From: Amycolatopsis acididurans | Lineage (GTDB): Bacteria > Actinomycetota > Actinomycetes > Mycobacteriales > Pseudonocardiaceae | Direction: 5' to 3' | NCBI RefSeq assembly: GCF_012328925.1 | Contig: NZ_JAAXLS010000001.1 | Location: forward strand, 1 to 64,000 | Length of the DNA: 64,000 bases | Shown here: positions 16,569 to 26,124 of the stretch, piece by piece | Position numbering within the stretch: position 1 is the stretch's first letter | Layout of the letters: the number at the start of each line of letters is the position of its first letter | Translations under genes and position numbers: made by a program | The notes under the pieces: generated by a model | Database searches by the model: none | The model's input: the letters and a program-made list of their open reading frames with translations, nothing else | Told to the model about the DNA's origin: nothing

Positions 16569-17789
16569 TTGCGCGACAGATGGGTGCGGCTGCAGGCCGT
16601 GGCGGTCTCCGGTTCCGCCGGTGAGGGACTGCTGCTGGCGGCGCTGCCGCTGCTCGCCGTCTCCGTCACCACCGATCCGCGTGAGGTGTCGTGGGTCAAC
16701 GTCGCAGGCCAGGCGCCGTGGCTGCTGTTCTCGCTGTTCGCCGGGGTGCTCATCGACCGGGTCCGCCGCACCACCGTGCTCGCCTGGGCCTACGGCATCC
16801 AGGTGTGCGCCGCGCTGGCGCTGGCGGTGACCGGCACCCTGCACGCGCTGAGCCTGCCGCTGCTGCTGATCGTGGCGTTCACCGTCACGTCCTCGCAGGT
16901 CCTCGGCGACGGCGCCAGTGGTGCGCTGGTGCCGGAGATCGTGCCGCCGGAGCGGTTCGCGGCGGCCAACGCGCGCCTGCAGGTGATCGACCGCGGCGTC
17001 GTGCAGTTCATCGTCCCGCCGCTGACCGGCGGGCTCATCGCGTTGAGCGCGGGGGCACCGGCGTGGCTGGCCTGCGTCATGGCCGCGACGGCGCTGTCGC
17101 TGGCCCGCGGCATCCGCTCTTCGGCGCTCGTCGCCTCGGGGCGGCATCCGCTGCGGGACATCGCCGAGGGGCTGCGTTACCTGGTCGCCACGCGCCTGCT
17201 GCGGGCCATCACCATCACGGTGGGGCTCGGGTCGTTCGCGGCCAGCGGGATCAGCGCGCTGCTCGTGCTGTACGTGACGCAGTTGCTGGGGCTGGGCAGC
17301 GTCGGATACGGCGTCATGCTCGCCTGCCTGGCCGCCGGGTGGGTGATCTCGTCGTTCTTCGTGAACCGGCTCGTGCGGTGGGCGGGCTACTCGTGGGCGA
17401 TGCGGATCGCGCAGACGCTCGCGGCGGTGTTCCCGATGCTGCTCGTGATCGTGCCGCCCTGGCCGTGGCTCGCCGGCGGGCTGCTGGCCCTGACCGCGGC
17501 GACGGTGCTGGTGTGGAACGTGTGCTCGCAGTCCAGCCGCCAGCGCTTCACCCCGCCGCGGCTGCTGGGCCGGGTGCTGACCAGCCACCGCGCGCTGGCC
17601 TGGGGCCTGACGCCGCTGGGTGCGCTGACCGGCGGGTTCGTCGCCGCGCGTTTCGGGCTGCGCGCGGTGTGGCTGGAGGCGGGGATCGTGCACGCCATCG
17701 GTGCGGCGATCGTGTGGATCGCGCTGTCGCCACGGGCGTTCGCGGCCGCGGAACGGGAGGCGGGGATCCGTGATCCGGCGTCGGCGTAG
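16569..17789 (+). CDS. MFS transporter (enterobactin-exporter-like)
   Basis: This 406-residue membrane protein has about 12 hydrophobic segments of the MFS type seen in EntS-like exporters. The conserved loop LFAGVLIDRVRRTTVL lies at about residues 47-62. I chose TTG 16569 because GGGGGAG precedes it by six bases. GTG 16530 in the same frame (adding 13 residues) lacks a ribosome binding site. It is followed after 9 bp by the DUF6884-like gene on the same strand. The substrate is unknown. Confidence 0.8.
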   Translation: MRDRWVRLQAVAVSGSAGEGLLLAALPLLAVSVTTDPREVSWVNVAGQAPWLLFSLFAGVLIDRVRRTTVLAWAYGIQVCAALALAVTGTLHALSLPLLLIVAFTVTSSQVLGDGASGALVPEIVPPERFAAANARLQVIDRGVVQFIVPPLTGGLIALSAGAPAWLACVMAATALSLARGIRSSALVASGRHPLRDIAEGLRYLVATRLLRAITITVGLGSFAASGISALLVLYVTQLLGLGSVGYGVMLACLAAGWVISSFFVNRLVRWAGYSWAMRIAQTLAAVFPMLLVIVPPWPWLAGGLLALTAATVLVWNVCSQSSRQRFTPPRLLGRVLTSHRALAWGLTPLGALTGGFVAARFGLRAVWLEAGIVHAIGAAIVWIALSPRAFAAAEREAGIRDPASA

Positions 17790-17798
17790 GGTTCTGCC

Positions 17799-18404
17799 GT
17801 GCATCCGCTGACCTCGATCGATCCGCGTGAGGCGGTGCTGATCGTCGGCCCGTCGAAGCGGAAGTCGCGGGGCGGACGGCTCGGCGCTCCGGCACGGGCA
17901 GGCTGGTCCCCGGACCTGCTGCGGGCGCGGGAGGACGTGCTCGCGCGGGCGAAGGTGGAGCAGCCGCTGCTGCTGCCCGCGTGGCGGCGTTACGACGGCA
18001 CCTTCTACCGCGCCGCCCGCGAGACGCTGGCCGAAGCCGCGGACAACGGCAGGCTCATCGTGCTCAGCGGCGGCTATGGCCTGCTGCGCGCGGACGAGCC
18101 GATCGCGTACTACGACCGCAAGCTCAAGCTGCGCGACTGGCCGGACGGGGTGCTCGAACGAGCGCTCAACGACAAGGTCCGCGCGATCGGGGCGAAACGC
18201 GTGGTGAGTTTCGTGTCCGCGAGTGCCGATTACGCGAAACTCGTGCGCCGCACCGCGTGGGAGGTCCAAGCGACGCTGGTGACGATGGAGTTCCACGGGG
18301 GCGGCGCGCAGATCGAGGTACCCAGACGGCTCGCGCGGGCGTTCACCGCGTTCTGGGCCGGCGGTGACTTCCCGCCGGGCACCGTCGTCGAAGAGCTGTC
18401 GTGA
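17799..18404 (+). CDS. DUF6884/YaaA-like protein
   Basis: This 201-residue soluble protein has the motif LIVLSGGYGLLRADEPIAYYDRKL (about 85-108), which resembles the SGLYGLL signature of YaaA/DUF6884 proteins. YaaA proteins limit free iron and DNA damage under peroxide stress, but the DUF6884 branch is uncharacterised. GTG 17799 is the start. It lies close behind the MFS gene and is convergent with the TetR gene, with only two bases between their stops. Confidence 0.65.
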   Translation: MHPLTSIDPREAVLIVGPSKRKSRGGRLGAPARAGWSPDLLRAREDVLARAKVEQPLLLPAWRRYDGTFYRAARETLAEAADNGRLIVLSGGYGLLRADEPIAYYDRKLKLRDWPDGVLERALNDKVRAIGAKRVVSFVSASADYAKLVRRTAWEVQATLVTMEFHGGGAQIEVPRRLARAFTAFWAGGDFPPGTVVEELS

Positions 18405-18406
18405 GC

Positions 18407-18997
18407 TCAGCCCGCGGCCAGTCCGCGCAGCAGCGGAAGGTAGACGTCGTCGACGAGTTCGGTGATCGCGGTCCGGCTCGTCTCGCCGTTGAGGATCGTT
18501 TCGTTGCGGACGAGGTCGAAGGGCAGCCGCGCGGCGCGCGGGGTGATGGTCACCGGCGGCATTTCCCCGCGCTCGGCCGCGCGGTCGATGATGGATTGGA
18601 TCACCTGCGGAAACGGTGCGGAGGCCAGCCTCTTGCGCATCAGCTCGGCGATGTCGGGATGGCGGAACGCCTCGCCCATGACCCCCGCGATCGATTCGGA
18701 CATGATGCTGTCGGCGCGTTTGGTCACGCGCGTGAACAACGCGAGCAGATCTCCGCGCAGCGAGCCGGTGTCAGGGGCGACGGGCCGTGTGGGCATCTCG
18801 CGGTGCCACGCGGCGATCACCAGTTCGGCGCGGGTGGGCCAGCGCCGGTAGATCACCGGTTTGCTCGTGCCGGCGCGCGCCGCGACGGCCTCCATGGTCA
18901 GCGACGCGTAACCGCTCGCTTTCAGTTCCTCCCACGCGGCATCGAGAATCGCCCGTTCCAGCTCCTCGCCGCGGCGGCGGGACCTCCGCTCGGTCAC
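18407..18997 (-). CDS. TetR family repressor
   Basis: This 196-residue repressor has an N-terminal helix-turn-helix (about residues 10-60: YASLTMEAVAARAGTSKPVIYRRWPTRAELV) and a C-terminal ligand-binding domain of usual size. GTG 18997 is preceded by AGGAG. It is divergent from a two-gene ABC exporter. The intervening 88 bp hold two near-identical copies of a GATACG-N3-CGTTTC site, so autoregulation and repression of the exporter are likely. Confidence 0.88.
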   Translation of the reverse strand: MTERRSRRRGEELERAILDAAWEELKASGYASLTMEAVAARAGTSKPVIYRRWPTRAELVIAAWHREMPTRPVAPDTGSLRGDLLALFTRVTKRADSIMSESIAGVMGEAFRHPDIAELMRKRLASAPFPQVIQSIIDRAAERGEMPPVTITPRAARLPFDLVRNETILNGETSRTAITELVDDVYLPLLRGLAAG

Positions 18998-19008
18998 GCT
19001 GCTCCTAA

Positions 19009-19069
19009 GATACGTTGCGTTTCTTACCATGGTAGTCTAGGTTGCACGATATTAGATACGGTTCGTTTC
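19009..19069. promoter_or_regulatory. Paired TetR-type operators
   Basis: Two 15-base sites, GATACG-TTG-CGTTTC (19009-19023) and GATACG-GTT-CGTTTC (19055-19069), are each near-palindromic with one mismatch and lie 46 bp apart. A ten-base palindrome TACCATGGTA lies between them (19025-19034). They fill the divergent region between the TetR gene and the ABC exporter. Confidence 0.7.
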
Positions 19070-19085
19070 TTCAGCTGGGGGACCG

Positions 19086-20819
19086 GTGCTGATCCGTTTA
19101 CTGCGCGTGTACTTGCGGCCGTATCGCCGCGAGCTGACGGCTGTGTTCGTCCTGCAACTCATCGGCACGATCGCGTCGCTGTACCTGCCGCGCCTCAACG
19201 CCGACATCATCGATCACGGTGTCGCGACGGGAAACACGAGCTACATCCTGTCCACCGGGGGCTGGATGATCGCCGTGACGCTGCTGCAGATCGTCTGCTC
19301 GATCGGCGCGGTGTACTTCGGCGCGCGCAGCGCCATGGCCTTCGGGCGGGACGTCCGGTCGGCGATCTTCCACCGGGTCGGGGACTTCTCGGCCCGTGAG
19401 GTCGCCGGGTTCGGCGCGCCGTCGCTGATCACCCGCACCACCAACGACGTGCAGCAGATTCAGCTGCTGGTCGTGCTGGTCTGCACCATGCTCGTCATGG
19501 CGCCGATCATGTGCGTCGGCGGGATCGTGATGGCGCTCAACGAGGACGTCGGGCTGTCCTGGCTGCTGCTGGTGTGCGTGCCGGTGCTGGTGATCGCGAT
19601 CGGGCTGATCGTGAGCCGGATGGTGCCGCAGTTCCGCCGCATGCAGGAGCGCATCGACGAGGTCAACCGGGTGCTGCGTGAACAGCTCTCCGGCATCCGC
19701 GTGGTGCGCGCGTTCGTGCGTGAGCGCGCCGAAACCGGCCGTTTCGCCGATGCCAACACGTCGCTGACGAACACCGCGCTGCGGGTCGGGCGGCTGCAGG
19801 CGATGATCTTCCCGGTCGTCATGTTGATCCTCAACGCCTCCAGCATCGCGGTGCTGTGGTTCGGCGCGCACCGCGTGGACTCCGGCGAGATGCAGATCGG
19901 CGCGCTGACGGCGTTTCTCAACTACCTGCTGCAGATCCTGATGTCGGTCATGATGGCCACGTTCATCTCGACGCTGATCCCGCGTGCCGCGGTGTGCGCC
20001 GAGCGGATCAACGAGGTGCTCGACACCGAGCCCTCGGTGCGCCCGCCCGCCGCGCCCGTTCGCGAGCTGCGTCCCACCGCCGAGCTGGAGCTGCGCGGGG
20101 TGGGCTTCCGCTATCCCGGCGCGGCGGAGCCGGTGCTGCGCACCATCTCCTTCCGCGCGGAGGCGGGCAAGACGACCGCGATCATCGGCAGTACCGGTGC
20201 GGGCAAGACGACGCTGATTTCGCTGATCCCGCGGCTGATCGACGTCACGGACGGCAGCGTCCTGGTCGACGGCGCCGACGTGCGGGACATCGAACCCGAC
20301 GCGTTGTGGCGCCGGATCGGCCTGGTCCCGCAGAAGGCGTACCTGTTCACCGGCACCGTGGCGAGCAACCTGCGCTACGGCAATCCCGAGGCGAGCGACG
20401 AGCAGCTGTGGCAGGCGCTGGAGATCGCGCAGGCCCGCGACTTCGTCGAGGCGATGGACGGCGGGCTCGACGCTCCCATCGCGCAGGGCGGCACCAACGT
20501 CTCCGGCGGTCAGCGGCAACGGCTGTCCATCGCGCGGGCGCTGGTGCGCAAACCGGAGATCTACCTGTTCGACGACTCGTTCTCCGCGCTCGACCTCGCC
20601 ACCGACGCGGCACTGCGCGCGGCGCTGCGGCCTTACACCGCGGACGCGGCGATCGTCGTGGTGGCGCAACGGGTTTCCACGATTCTCGACGCCGATCAGA
20701 TCATCGTGCTGGAAAACGGCGCGATCGCCGGCATCGGCACCCATCGCCAACTGCTGGACACCTGCCCGACCTATGTCGAGATCGTCCAGTCCCAGCTGAC
20801 TCCTCAGGAGGCCGCGTGA
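19086..20819 (+). CDS. ABC exporter half-transporter, degenerate catalytic site
   Basis: This 577-residue half-transporter has six transmembrane helices in residues 1-310 and a nucleotide-binding domain (about 335-570). Walker A is GSTGAGKTT and the signature is canonical (NVSGGQRQR). The Walker B region reads [12 protein letters not shown], so the catalytic glutamate is replaced by aspartate. GTG 19086 is the start. Its stop overlaps the next half-transporter (GTGA). The pair is a heterodimeric multidrug or lipid exporter of the TM287/288 type, probably repressed by the divergent TetR protein. Confidence 0.9.
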   Translation: MLIRLLRVYLRPYRRELTAVFVLQLIGTIASLYLPRLNADIIDHGVATGNTSYILSTGGWMIAVTLLQIVCSIGAVYFGARSAMAFGRDVRSAIFHRVGDFSAREVAGFGAPSLITRTTNDVQQIQLLVVLVCTMLVMAPIMCVGGIVMALNEDVGLSWLLLVCVPVLVIAIGLIVSRMVPQFRRMQERIDEVNRVLREQLSGIRVVRAFVRERAETGRFADANTSLTNTALRVGRLQAMIFPVVMLILNASSIAVLWFGAHRVDSGEMQIGALTAFLNYLLQILMSVMMATFISTLIPRAAVCAERINEVLDTEPSVRPPAAPVRELRPTAELELRGVGFRYPGAAEPVLRTISFRAEAGKTTAIIGSTGAGKTTLISLIPRLIDVTDGSVLVDGADVRDIEPDALWRRIGLVPQKAYLFTGTVASNLRYGNPEASDEQLWQALEIAQARDFVEAMDGGLDAPIAQGGTNVSGGQRQRLSIARALVRKPEIYLFDDSFSALDLATDAALRAALRPYTADAAIVVVAQRVSTILDADQIIVLENGAIAGIGTHRQLLDTCPTYVEIVQSQLTPQEAA

Positions 20820-22735
20820 ACCACACCGGCGAAGCCCCCGCTCGCGCGGGCCGACCGGGCCCGGCTGACCCCGGAGCGGGCGGCATGACCACCACCGCAC
20901 AGAGACCACAGGCGCCGGTCGGTCGCGGCATGACCGGCATGGGCATGCCGGTCAGCAAGGCGAAAAGCTTCGGCCCGTCCGCGAAACGGCTCGCGGGCCG
21001 GATGCGGCCCGAGCGCAATGCGCTCATCGCGGTCGTCGCGCTCGGCGTCACGAGCGTCGCGTTCAACGTGGCCGGGCCGAAGATCCTCGGCGAGGCCACC
21101 GACATCATCTTCGACGGGGTGCTCGCGCATCTGCGGCACGTGCCCGGCGCGGCGATCGACTTCGGCGCGCTGGGGCGGGTGCTGGCGTGGGTGCTCGCCC
21201 TGTACGTGGCGGGCTCGCTGTTCGCGTGGGCGCAGGGCTGGCTGCTGAACAACGTGGTGCAGCGCGTGGTGTTCAAGCTGCGCGCCGATGTCGAGGAGAA
21301 ACTGCACCGGCTGCCGTTGCGCTACTTCGACGGCCAGCCGCGTGGCGAGCTGCTTTCCCGTGTCACCAACGACATCGACAACATCTCGCAGACCCTGCAG
21401 CAGACGCTGAGCCAGCTGCTCACGTCGGTGCTGACGGTCATCGGCGTCATCGTGATGATGTTCTGGATCTCACCGCTGCTGGCGCTGGTCGCGCTGACGG
21501 TGATCCCGCTGTCGATGATCGTCACGGCGGTCATCGGGAAGCGCTCGCAGAAGCTGTTCATCGCGCAGTGGCGCAACACCGGCACGCTCAACGCGCACAT
21601 CGAGGAGGCGTTCACCGGACACCAGGTGGTCAAGGTGTTCGGCCAGCAGCGCGCGTCCGAGGCGGAGTTCCGTCGCCGCAACGACGACCTGTTCGGCGCG
21701 GCGCTGGGGGCGCAGTTCATCTCCGGGCTGATCATGCCGTCGATGATGTTCCTGTCCAACCTCAGTTATGTGGCCGTCGCGGTGGTCGGCGGGCTGCGCA
21801 TCACGTCGGGTTCGATGAGCCTCGGTGAGGTGCAGGCGTTCATCCAGTACTCGCGGCAGTTCACGCAGCCGCTGACGCAGGTGGCGTCGATGGCGAACCT
21901 CATGCAGTCCGGGGTGGCCTCGGCGGAGCGGGTGTTCGAGCTGCTCGACGCCGAGGAGCAGGAACCGGACCCGGCGCAGGCGTCGCTGCCCGCCGAGCGC
22001 CGGGGGCGCGTGGAGTTCGAGCACGTGAGCTTCTCCTACCAGCCGGACCAGCCGCTGATCGAGGACCTCTCGCTGGTGGCCGAGCCGGGGCAGACGGTCG
22101 CGATCGTGGGGCCCACGGGTGCGGGGAAGACCACGCTGGTCAACCTGATCATGCGGTTCTACGAGCTGGACGCGGGGCGGATCACGCTCGACGGGGTGGA
22201 CGTCACGCGGCTGCGGCGGGAGGACCTGCGCTCGCAGATCGGCATGGTGCTGCAGGACACGTGGCTGTTCGGCGGCACGATCCGGGACAACATAGCCTAC
22301 GGCAAACCGGACGCGACGGAGGAGGAGATCGTCGCGGCGGCGAAGGCCACGTTCGTCGACAGGTTCGTGCGCACCCTGCCGGACGGGTACGACACGATCA
22401 TCGACGACGAGGGCACGAACGTCAGCGCGGGGGAGAAGCAGCTGCTGACCATCGCGCGGGCATTCCTGGCCGCGCCGTCGCTGCTGATCCTCGACGAGGC
22501 CACCAGCTCGGTCGACACGCGTACGGAGTCGCTGGTGCAGCACGCGATGGCGGCGCTGCGTTCCTCGCGGACGAGCTTCGTGATCGCGCACCGCCTGTCC
22601 ACGATCCGCGATGCCGATCTGATCCTGGTCATGGAGTCCGGGAGGATTGTTGAACAAGGCAACCACGAACACCTGCTAGCCGCCCGCGGTGCCTACCACC
22701 GCCTGTACAACGCCCAGTTCGCCGCGACGGCCTGA
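20816..22735 (+). CDS. ABC exporter half-transporter, partner subunit
   Basis: This 639-residue half-transporter has a Gly/Pro-rich N-terminal extension of about 60 residues, a six-helix membrane domain, and a nucleotide-binding domain (about 395-630). Walker A is GPTGAGKTT and Walker B is intact ([12 protein letters not shown]), but the signature is altered to NVSAGEKQL. This is the complement of the upstream subunit: the altered signature would face the altered Walker B, leaving one active site. GTG 20816 overlaps the upstream stop; ATG 20885 is a possible shorter start. A hairpin follows the gene. Confidence 0.9.
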   Translation: MNHTGEAPARAGRPGPADPGAGGMTTTAQRPQAPVGRGMTGMGMPVSKAKSFGPSAKRLAGRMRPERNALIAVVALGVTSVAFNVAGPKILGEATDIIFDGVLAHLRHVPGAAIDFGALGRVLAWVLALYVAGSLFAWAQGWLLNNVVQRVVFKLRADVEEKLHRLPLRYFDGQPRGELLSRVTNDIDNISQTLQQTLSQLLTSVLTVIGVIVMMFWISPLLALVALTVIPLSMIVTAVIGKRSQKLFIAQWRNTGTLNAHIEEAFTGHQVVKVFGQQRASEAEFRRRNDDLFGAALGAQFISGLIMPSMMFLSNLSYVAVAVVGGLRITSGSMSLGEVQAFIQYSRQFTQPLTQVASMANLMQSGVASAERVFELLDAEEQEPDPAQASLPAERRGRVEFEHVSFSYQPDQPLIEDLSLVAEPGQTVAIVGPTGAGKTTLVNLIMRFYELDAGRITLDGVDVTRLRREDLRSQIGMVLQDTWLFGGTIRDNIAYGKPDATEEEIVAAAKATFVDRFVRTLPDGYDTIIDDEGTNVSAGEKQLLTIARAFLAAPSLLILDEATSSVDTRTESLVQHAMAALRSSRTSFVIAHRLSTIRDADLILVMESGRIVEQGNHEHLLAARGAYHRLYNAQFAATA

Positions 22736-22747
22736 TCGGGTACGTTC

Positions 22748-22784
22748 GAGGGCCGTCTCATGGTGCGCCGTGAGGCGGCCCCTC
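22748..22784. terminator. Hairpin terminator after ABC exporter
   Basis: Arms GAGGGCCGTCTCA and TGAGGCGGCCCCTC surround a ten-base loop, 12 bp after the exporter stop. The CTCATGGTGC-GCCGTGAGG core closely resembles the hairpin at 6279-6328. Confidence 0.7.
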
Positions 22785-22804
22785 TAAGGCATACGGCCAC
22801 CGCC

Positions 22805-22824
22805 TGCCAATGCCGCGATTGGCA
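22805..22824. promoter_or_regulatory. Inverted repeat TGCCAAT-N6-ATTGGCA
   Basis: Perfect seven-base arms with a six-base spacer lie about 50 bp upstream of the desaturase start. It is the only clear operator-like site in front of the nine-gene lipid operon, so it probably controls the whole cluster. No regulator gene is adjacent. Confidence 0.55.
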
Positions 22825-22872
22825 ACCGCTATCCATCTGGGCCGGGGGCGCCGGTTGGCGCACGATCATGCC

Positions 22873-23820
22873 GTGACCGAGCAGAGCGTCCGGCCGCAGC
22901 CGCGCCGCAAAGTTGTCAGCAGCCCGTACATCCATCGCTTGCAGCGCAGGCATTTCCTGCTGTTCGACGTCCTCCCGATCATCGGCACCGTCGCCGCGCC
23001 GGCGCTCCTGGCCGGGCACCCCTTCGGCGTCACCGAACTGGTGCTGCTGCTGTCGATGTGGCTGCTGACCGGCCTCGGCGTGACCGTCGGCTACCACCGC
23101 CTGTTCACCCACCGCACCTTCAAGGCCGCACCGGCCGTCGTCGCCGTGCTCGCGGTGCTCGGCTCGATGGCGGGCCAGGGCGGCGTGATCTCGTGGGTCG
23201 CGCTGCACCGGCGCCACCACGAGTACAGCGACCGCGAGGGCGATCCGCATTCGCCGAACCTCTCCGGCGGCGGCCTCGCCGGCCGCTTCAAGGGCCTGCT
23301 GCACTCGCACTTTCTGTGGATGCGCCGCCACGAGTACCCGAACATCGTGCACTACGCCCCCGACCTGCTCAAGAACCGCCTGCTGGTGCGCGTCGCGCGC
23401 CTGTACTACTGGTGGGTCGTGCTGGGCCTGGCGATTCCCGCGCTCATCGGCGGTCTCGCCGAGATGAGCTGGCTGGGTGCGGTGAGCGGGCTGTTCTGGG
23501 GCGGGCTCGTGCGCATCTTCGTGCTCGAGCACATCGTGTGGGCGATCAACTCGTTCCTGCACATGTTCGGCACCCGGCCCTACGAATCACGCGAGAACAG
23601 CCGCAACGGCGGCCTCTTCGCGCTGATCACCCTGGGCGAATCGTGGCACAACAACCACCACGCGTTCCCCGACTCGCCCTCGTTCGGGCTCGACTGGTAC
23701 CGGCTCGATCCCGGCTTCTGGCTCATCAAGGCGCTCGCCGCGGCCGGCCTCGCCTGGGACCTCAAAACCCCCGGCCGCGACCGGATCGAAGCCAAGCGCA
23801 TCACCAAACCCGCCGCGTAA
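22873..23820 (+). CDS. Membrane acyl-lipid/acyl-CoA desaturase
   Basis: This 315-residue di-iron membrane desaturase has the three histidine boxes HRLFTH (about residues 76-81), HRRHH (about 114-118) and HNNHH (about 257-261), and four hydrophobic segments. It would introduce a double bond, or possibly further oxidise one, in a fatty acyl chain. GTG 22873 is preferred because homology begins soon after; ATG 22810 would add 21 residues overlapping the inverted repeat. The ACP gene follows 8 bp downstream, which suggests that the substrate is carried on that ACP. Confidence 0.88.
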   Translation: MTEQSVRPQPRRKVVSSPYIHRLQRRHFLLFDVLPIIGTVAAPALLAGHPFGVTELVLLLSMWLLTGLGVTVGYHRLFTHRTFKAAPAVVAVLAVLGSMAGQGGVISWVALHRRHHEYSDREGDPHSPNLSGGGLAGRFKGLLHSHFLWMRRHEYPNIVHYAPDLLKNRLLVRVARLYYWWVVLGLAIPALIGGLAEMSWLGAVSGLFWGGLVRIFVLEHIVWAINSFLHMFGTRPYESRENSRNGGLFALITLGESWHNNHHAFPDSPSFGLDWYRLDPGFWLIKALAAAGLAWDLKTPGRDRIEAKRITKPAA

Positions 23821-23828
23821 GGAGACCC

Positions 23829-24086
23829 GTGGACACGAGCAAGGACGGCATCCTCACCTGGTGCCGCGAGTACGTCGCCGACCTGCTGGGCACCAAGGCC
23901 GAGGCGCTCGACCCGGAGGCCGACTTCGACAAGCTCGGCGTCGACTCCGCGCTGGCGGTGTCGCTGCTGATGGAGGTCGAGGAACGCTACGACGTCGACC
24001 TGCCGCCGGAGGCCCTGTTCGACAACCCCACGCTGGACGCGGTCGCCGAGTACCTGCACCAGCGCGCCGGGCGGCGCGTGGCATGA
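23829..24086 (+). CDS. Acyl carrier protein
   Basis: This 85-residue stand-alone acyl carrier protein has the phosphopantetheine serine at position 40 in KLGVDSALAVSLL. Helix II reads EVEERYDVDLPPE, as expected. GTG 23829 follows AAGGAG. Its stop overlaps the methyltransferase ATG. It presumably accepts a fatty acyl chain from the acyl-AMP ligase encoded downstream and presents it to the desaturase, methyltransferase and P450 of the same operon. Confidence 0.92.
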   Translation: MDTSKDGILTWCREYVADLLGTKAEALDPEADFDKLGVDSALAVSLLMEVEERYDVDLPPEALFDNPTLDAVAEYLHQRAGRRVA

Positions 24087-24934
24087 CCACCGACGCGGCG
24101 GCGGCCATCCGGCACCACTACGACGTCGGCAACGAGTTCTACCGGCTGTGGCTGGACGAGTCGCTGACCTACTCCTGCGCCCTGCGCGAGCAGCCGGGCG
24201 AAACGCTGCACGCCGCGCAGGAGAACAAGCTCCGCTTCCACCTCGACGCGATCCGCCCCGAGACCGCAGGGACCGTGCTCGACATCGGCTGCGGATGGGG
24301 TTCGATCCTGGAACGCCTCGCCGCCAAGGGAATCCGCGCCGTCGGCCTCACCCTCAGCGACGAACAGGCCGCGCACGTCCGCGCCCGCGCGTACCCGGGC
24401 GTCGAGGTGCGCGTCCAGAACTGGACCGACTACGAGCCCGGCAGCCGGTTCGGCGGGATCATCTCCGTCGGCGCCTTCGAGCATTTCGCCACGCCCGCGG
24501 ACTCTCCCGAGGAGAAGATCGCGCGCTACCGGCACTTCTTCACCCGCTGCCGTGACTGGCTCACCGACACCGGAACCCTGTCGTTGCAGACGATCGCGTA
24601 CGCGAACATGTCCCGCGACGCCGCGAGTTCCTTCATGCAGCGGGAGATCTTCCCCGGTGCCGATCTGCCGACGCTCGCCGAGATCACCGTCGCCGCGGAC
24701 GGCATCTTCGAACTCGAGAAGTTCCACAATGGACGGCTCGACTACGCCTGGACGTGCGGCGAGTGGGCCCGGCGCCTGCGGGCCCGCCGCGACGAAGCGA
24801 TCGAGCTGGCCGGTCCCGAAATCGTCGAGCGCTACGAGCGGTACCTGAAGATGTCCGCCATCGGCTTCCGGATGGGCAAGATCTCCCTGTACCGGCTCGT
24901 GCTGCGGCCCTGCACCAGTGGATGGTCACGATGA
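24083..24934 (+). CDS. Cyclopropane-fatty-acid-synthase-like methyltransferase
   Basis: This 283-residue SAM-dependent methyltransferase is of the CFA/mycolic-acid cyclopropane synthase family. The typical start HHYDVGNEFYRLWLDESLTYSCA (about 10-32) and SAM motif VLDIGCGWGS (about 64-73) are clear. Enzymes of this family add a methyl or methylene group across a double bond, which would follow naturally on the desaturase. It overlaps both neighbours by four bases (ATGA). A short C-terminus compared with phospholipid CFA synthases fits an ACP-bound substrate, but that is inference. Confidence 0.87.
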   Translation: MTTDAAAAIRHHYDVGNEFYRLWLDESLTYSCALREQPGETLHAAQENKLRFHLDAIRPETAGTVLDIGCGWGSILERLAAKGIRAVGLTLSDEQAAHVRARAYPGVEVRVQNWTDYEPGSRFGGIISVGAFEHFATPADSPEEKIARYRHFFTRCRDWLTDTGTLSLQTIAYANMSRDAASSFMQREIFPGADLPTLAEITVAADGIFELEKFHNGRLDYAWTCGEWARRLRARRDEAIELAGPEIVERYERYLKMSAIGFRMGKISLYRLVLRPCTSGWSR

Positions 24935-26124
24935 CGGTCCGGTTCAACCCGTTCAGCGCTGACTTCCGCCGCGATCCCTACCCGGTGTACGCGGCCCTGC
25001 GGGAAGACAAGCCGGTGCACAAGACGCTCGGCATGTGGGTGCTCACGCGCTACGCCGACGTGCGTGCCGTCCTGCTGGACCGGGGCTTCAGCGCCGGGCT
25101 GATTCCGCGGCTGGTGAGCCAGCAGGCCGACCGCGTGTCCGGTGAGGATGTCGCGCGGATCGAGCGGCTGGGCCGCAAATCGCTGGTGTTCACCGACAAT
25201 CCCGAGCACGCGCGGCTACGCGGGCTGGTGAACCGCGTGTTCACCGCGCCCGCCGTGGCGAAACTACGCCGGCTCGTCACGACGATCGCCGGGGACCTGG
25301 TGGACAAGGCGCTCGCGAACGGCGGCATGGACGCGATCGCCGACTTCGCCGCACCGCTGCCCGTCGCCGTGCTGTGCGAATGGATGGCGCTGCCCTCCGG
25401 ACTGCGTGAGCACGTGACACAGTGGACACACGACATCCGTTTCCTGCTCGAACCCGGGTTGATGAAGCGCGAGGACTTCACCCGCGTCGCCGCGGTCACC
25501 GAGCGGTTCGCCCACGCACTGGACGCGGTGGTCGCGGCGCGGCGCGACCAGCCGGGGGAGGATCTGGTCAGCCAGTTGCTCGCCGCGCGCACCGGCGGCG
25601 GCGACCGGCTGCGCGACGAGGAAGTGGTGTTCGTCTGCATCATGTGCTTCGTCGCGGGCAACGAAACCACCAAAGCCCTGATCGGCAACGGAATCCTTGC
25701 CCTGCTGCGGCACGGCGCGCGGCCCGAGCCCGCGAAGGCCGCGGTCGGCGAAGCGCTGCGCTACGACAGCCCGCTGCAGCTGACCAAACGGCTCGCGACC
25801 CGCGACACCGAGATCGGCGGGACGACGATCCGCGCGGGTGAGCAGGTGTTGCTGTGCCTCGGCGCCGCCAACCGCGACCCCGCGGTGTTCGGCGACCCGG
25901 ACACCTTCGACCCGGGCCGCGACACGACCGGTCACCTCGCGTTCGGGTACGGGATGCACGGCTGTCTCGGCGGGCTGCTCGCCGGACTGCAGGCCGAGAC
26001 AGCGTTCGAAACCCTCTTCCGGCACGAAGTCGCGCTGCGGAAGCAACCGCTGGAGTGGCAGGACCACAGCTTCATCGTGCGCGGCCTGGCCAGGCTGCCG
26101 GTGTCGGTGCGGAGCGCGGCATGA
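24931..26124 (+). CDS. Cytochrome P450 (lipid cluster, first)
   Basis: This is a 397-residue soluble bacterial P450. The oxygen-binding helix reads CFVAGNETTKALIG (about 232-245), ExxR is in EALRYD, and the haem-cysteine loop is HLAFGYGMHGCLGGLLAG. ATG 24931 overlaps the methyltransferase stop. An ATG nine bases upstream is possible. It probably hydroxylates or epoxidises the ACP-bound or released fatty chain. Redox partners are not encoded nearby. Confidence 0.9.
   Translation: MTVRFNPFSADFRRDPYPVYAALREDKPVHKTLGMWVLTRYADVRAVLLDRGFSAGLIPRLVSQQADRVSGEDVARIERLGRKSLVFTDNPEHARLRGLVNRVFTAPAVAKLRRLVTTIAGDLVDKALANGGMDAIADFAAPLPVAVLCEWMALPSGLREHVTQWTHDIRFLLEPGLMKREDFTRVAAVTERFAHALDAVVAARRDQPGEDLVSQLLAARTGGGDRLRDEEVVFVCIMCFVAGNETTKALIGNGILALLRHGARPEPAKAAVGEALRYDSPLQLTKRLATRDTEIGGTTIRAGEQVLLCLGAANRDPAVFGDPDTFDPGRDTTGHLAFGYGMHGCLGGLLAGLQAETAFETLFRHEVALRKQPLEWQDHSFIVRGLARLPVSVRSAA

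Noticed and set aside
16542..18296. Minus-strand open frame of about 580 codons opposite the MFS and DUF6884-like genes
   Set aside because: Composition (Arg/Gln/His-rich) and lack of any domain show it to be a shadow of the genes on the plus strand.
24083..24934. CFA-like methyltransferase taken as a housekeeping phospholipid cyclopropane synthase
   Set aside because: It overlaps the ACP and P450 genes and is shorter than phospholipid enzymes, so a cluster-specific role is more likely.
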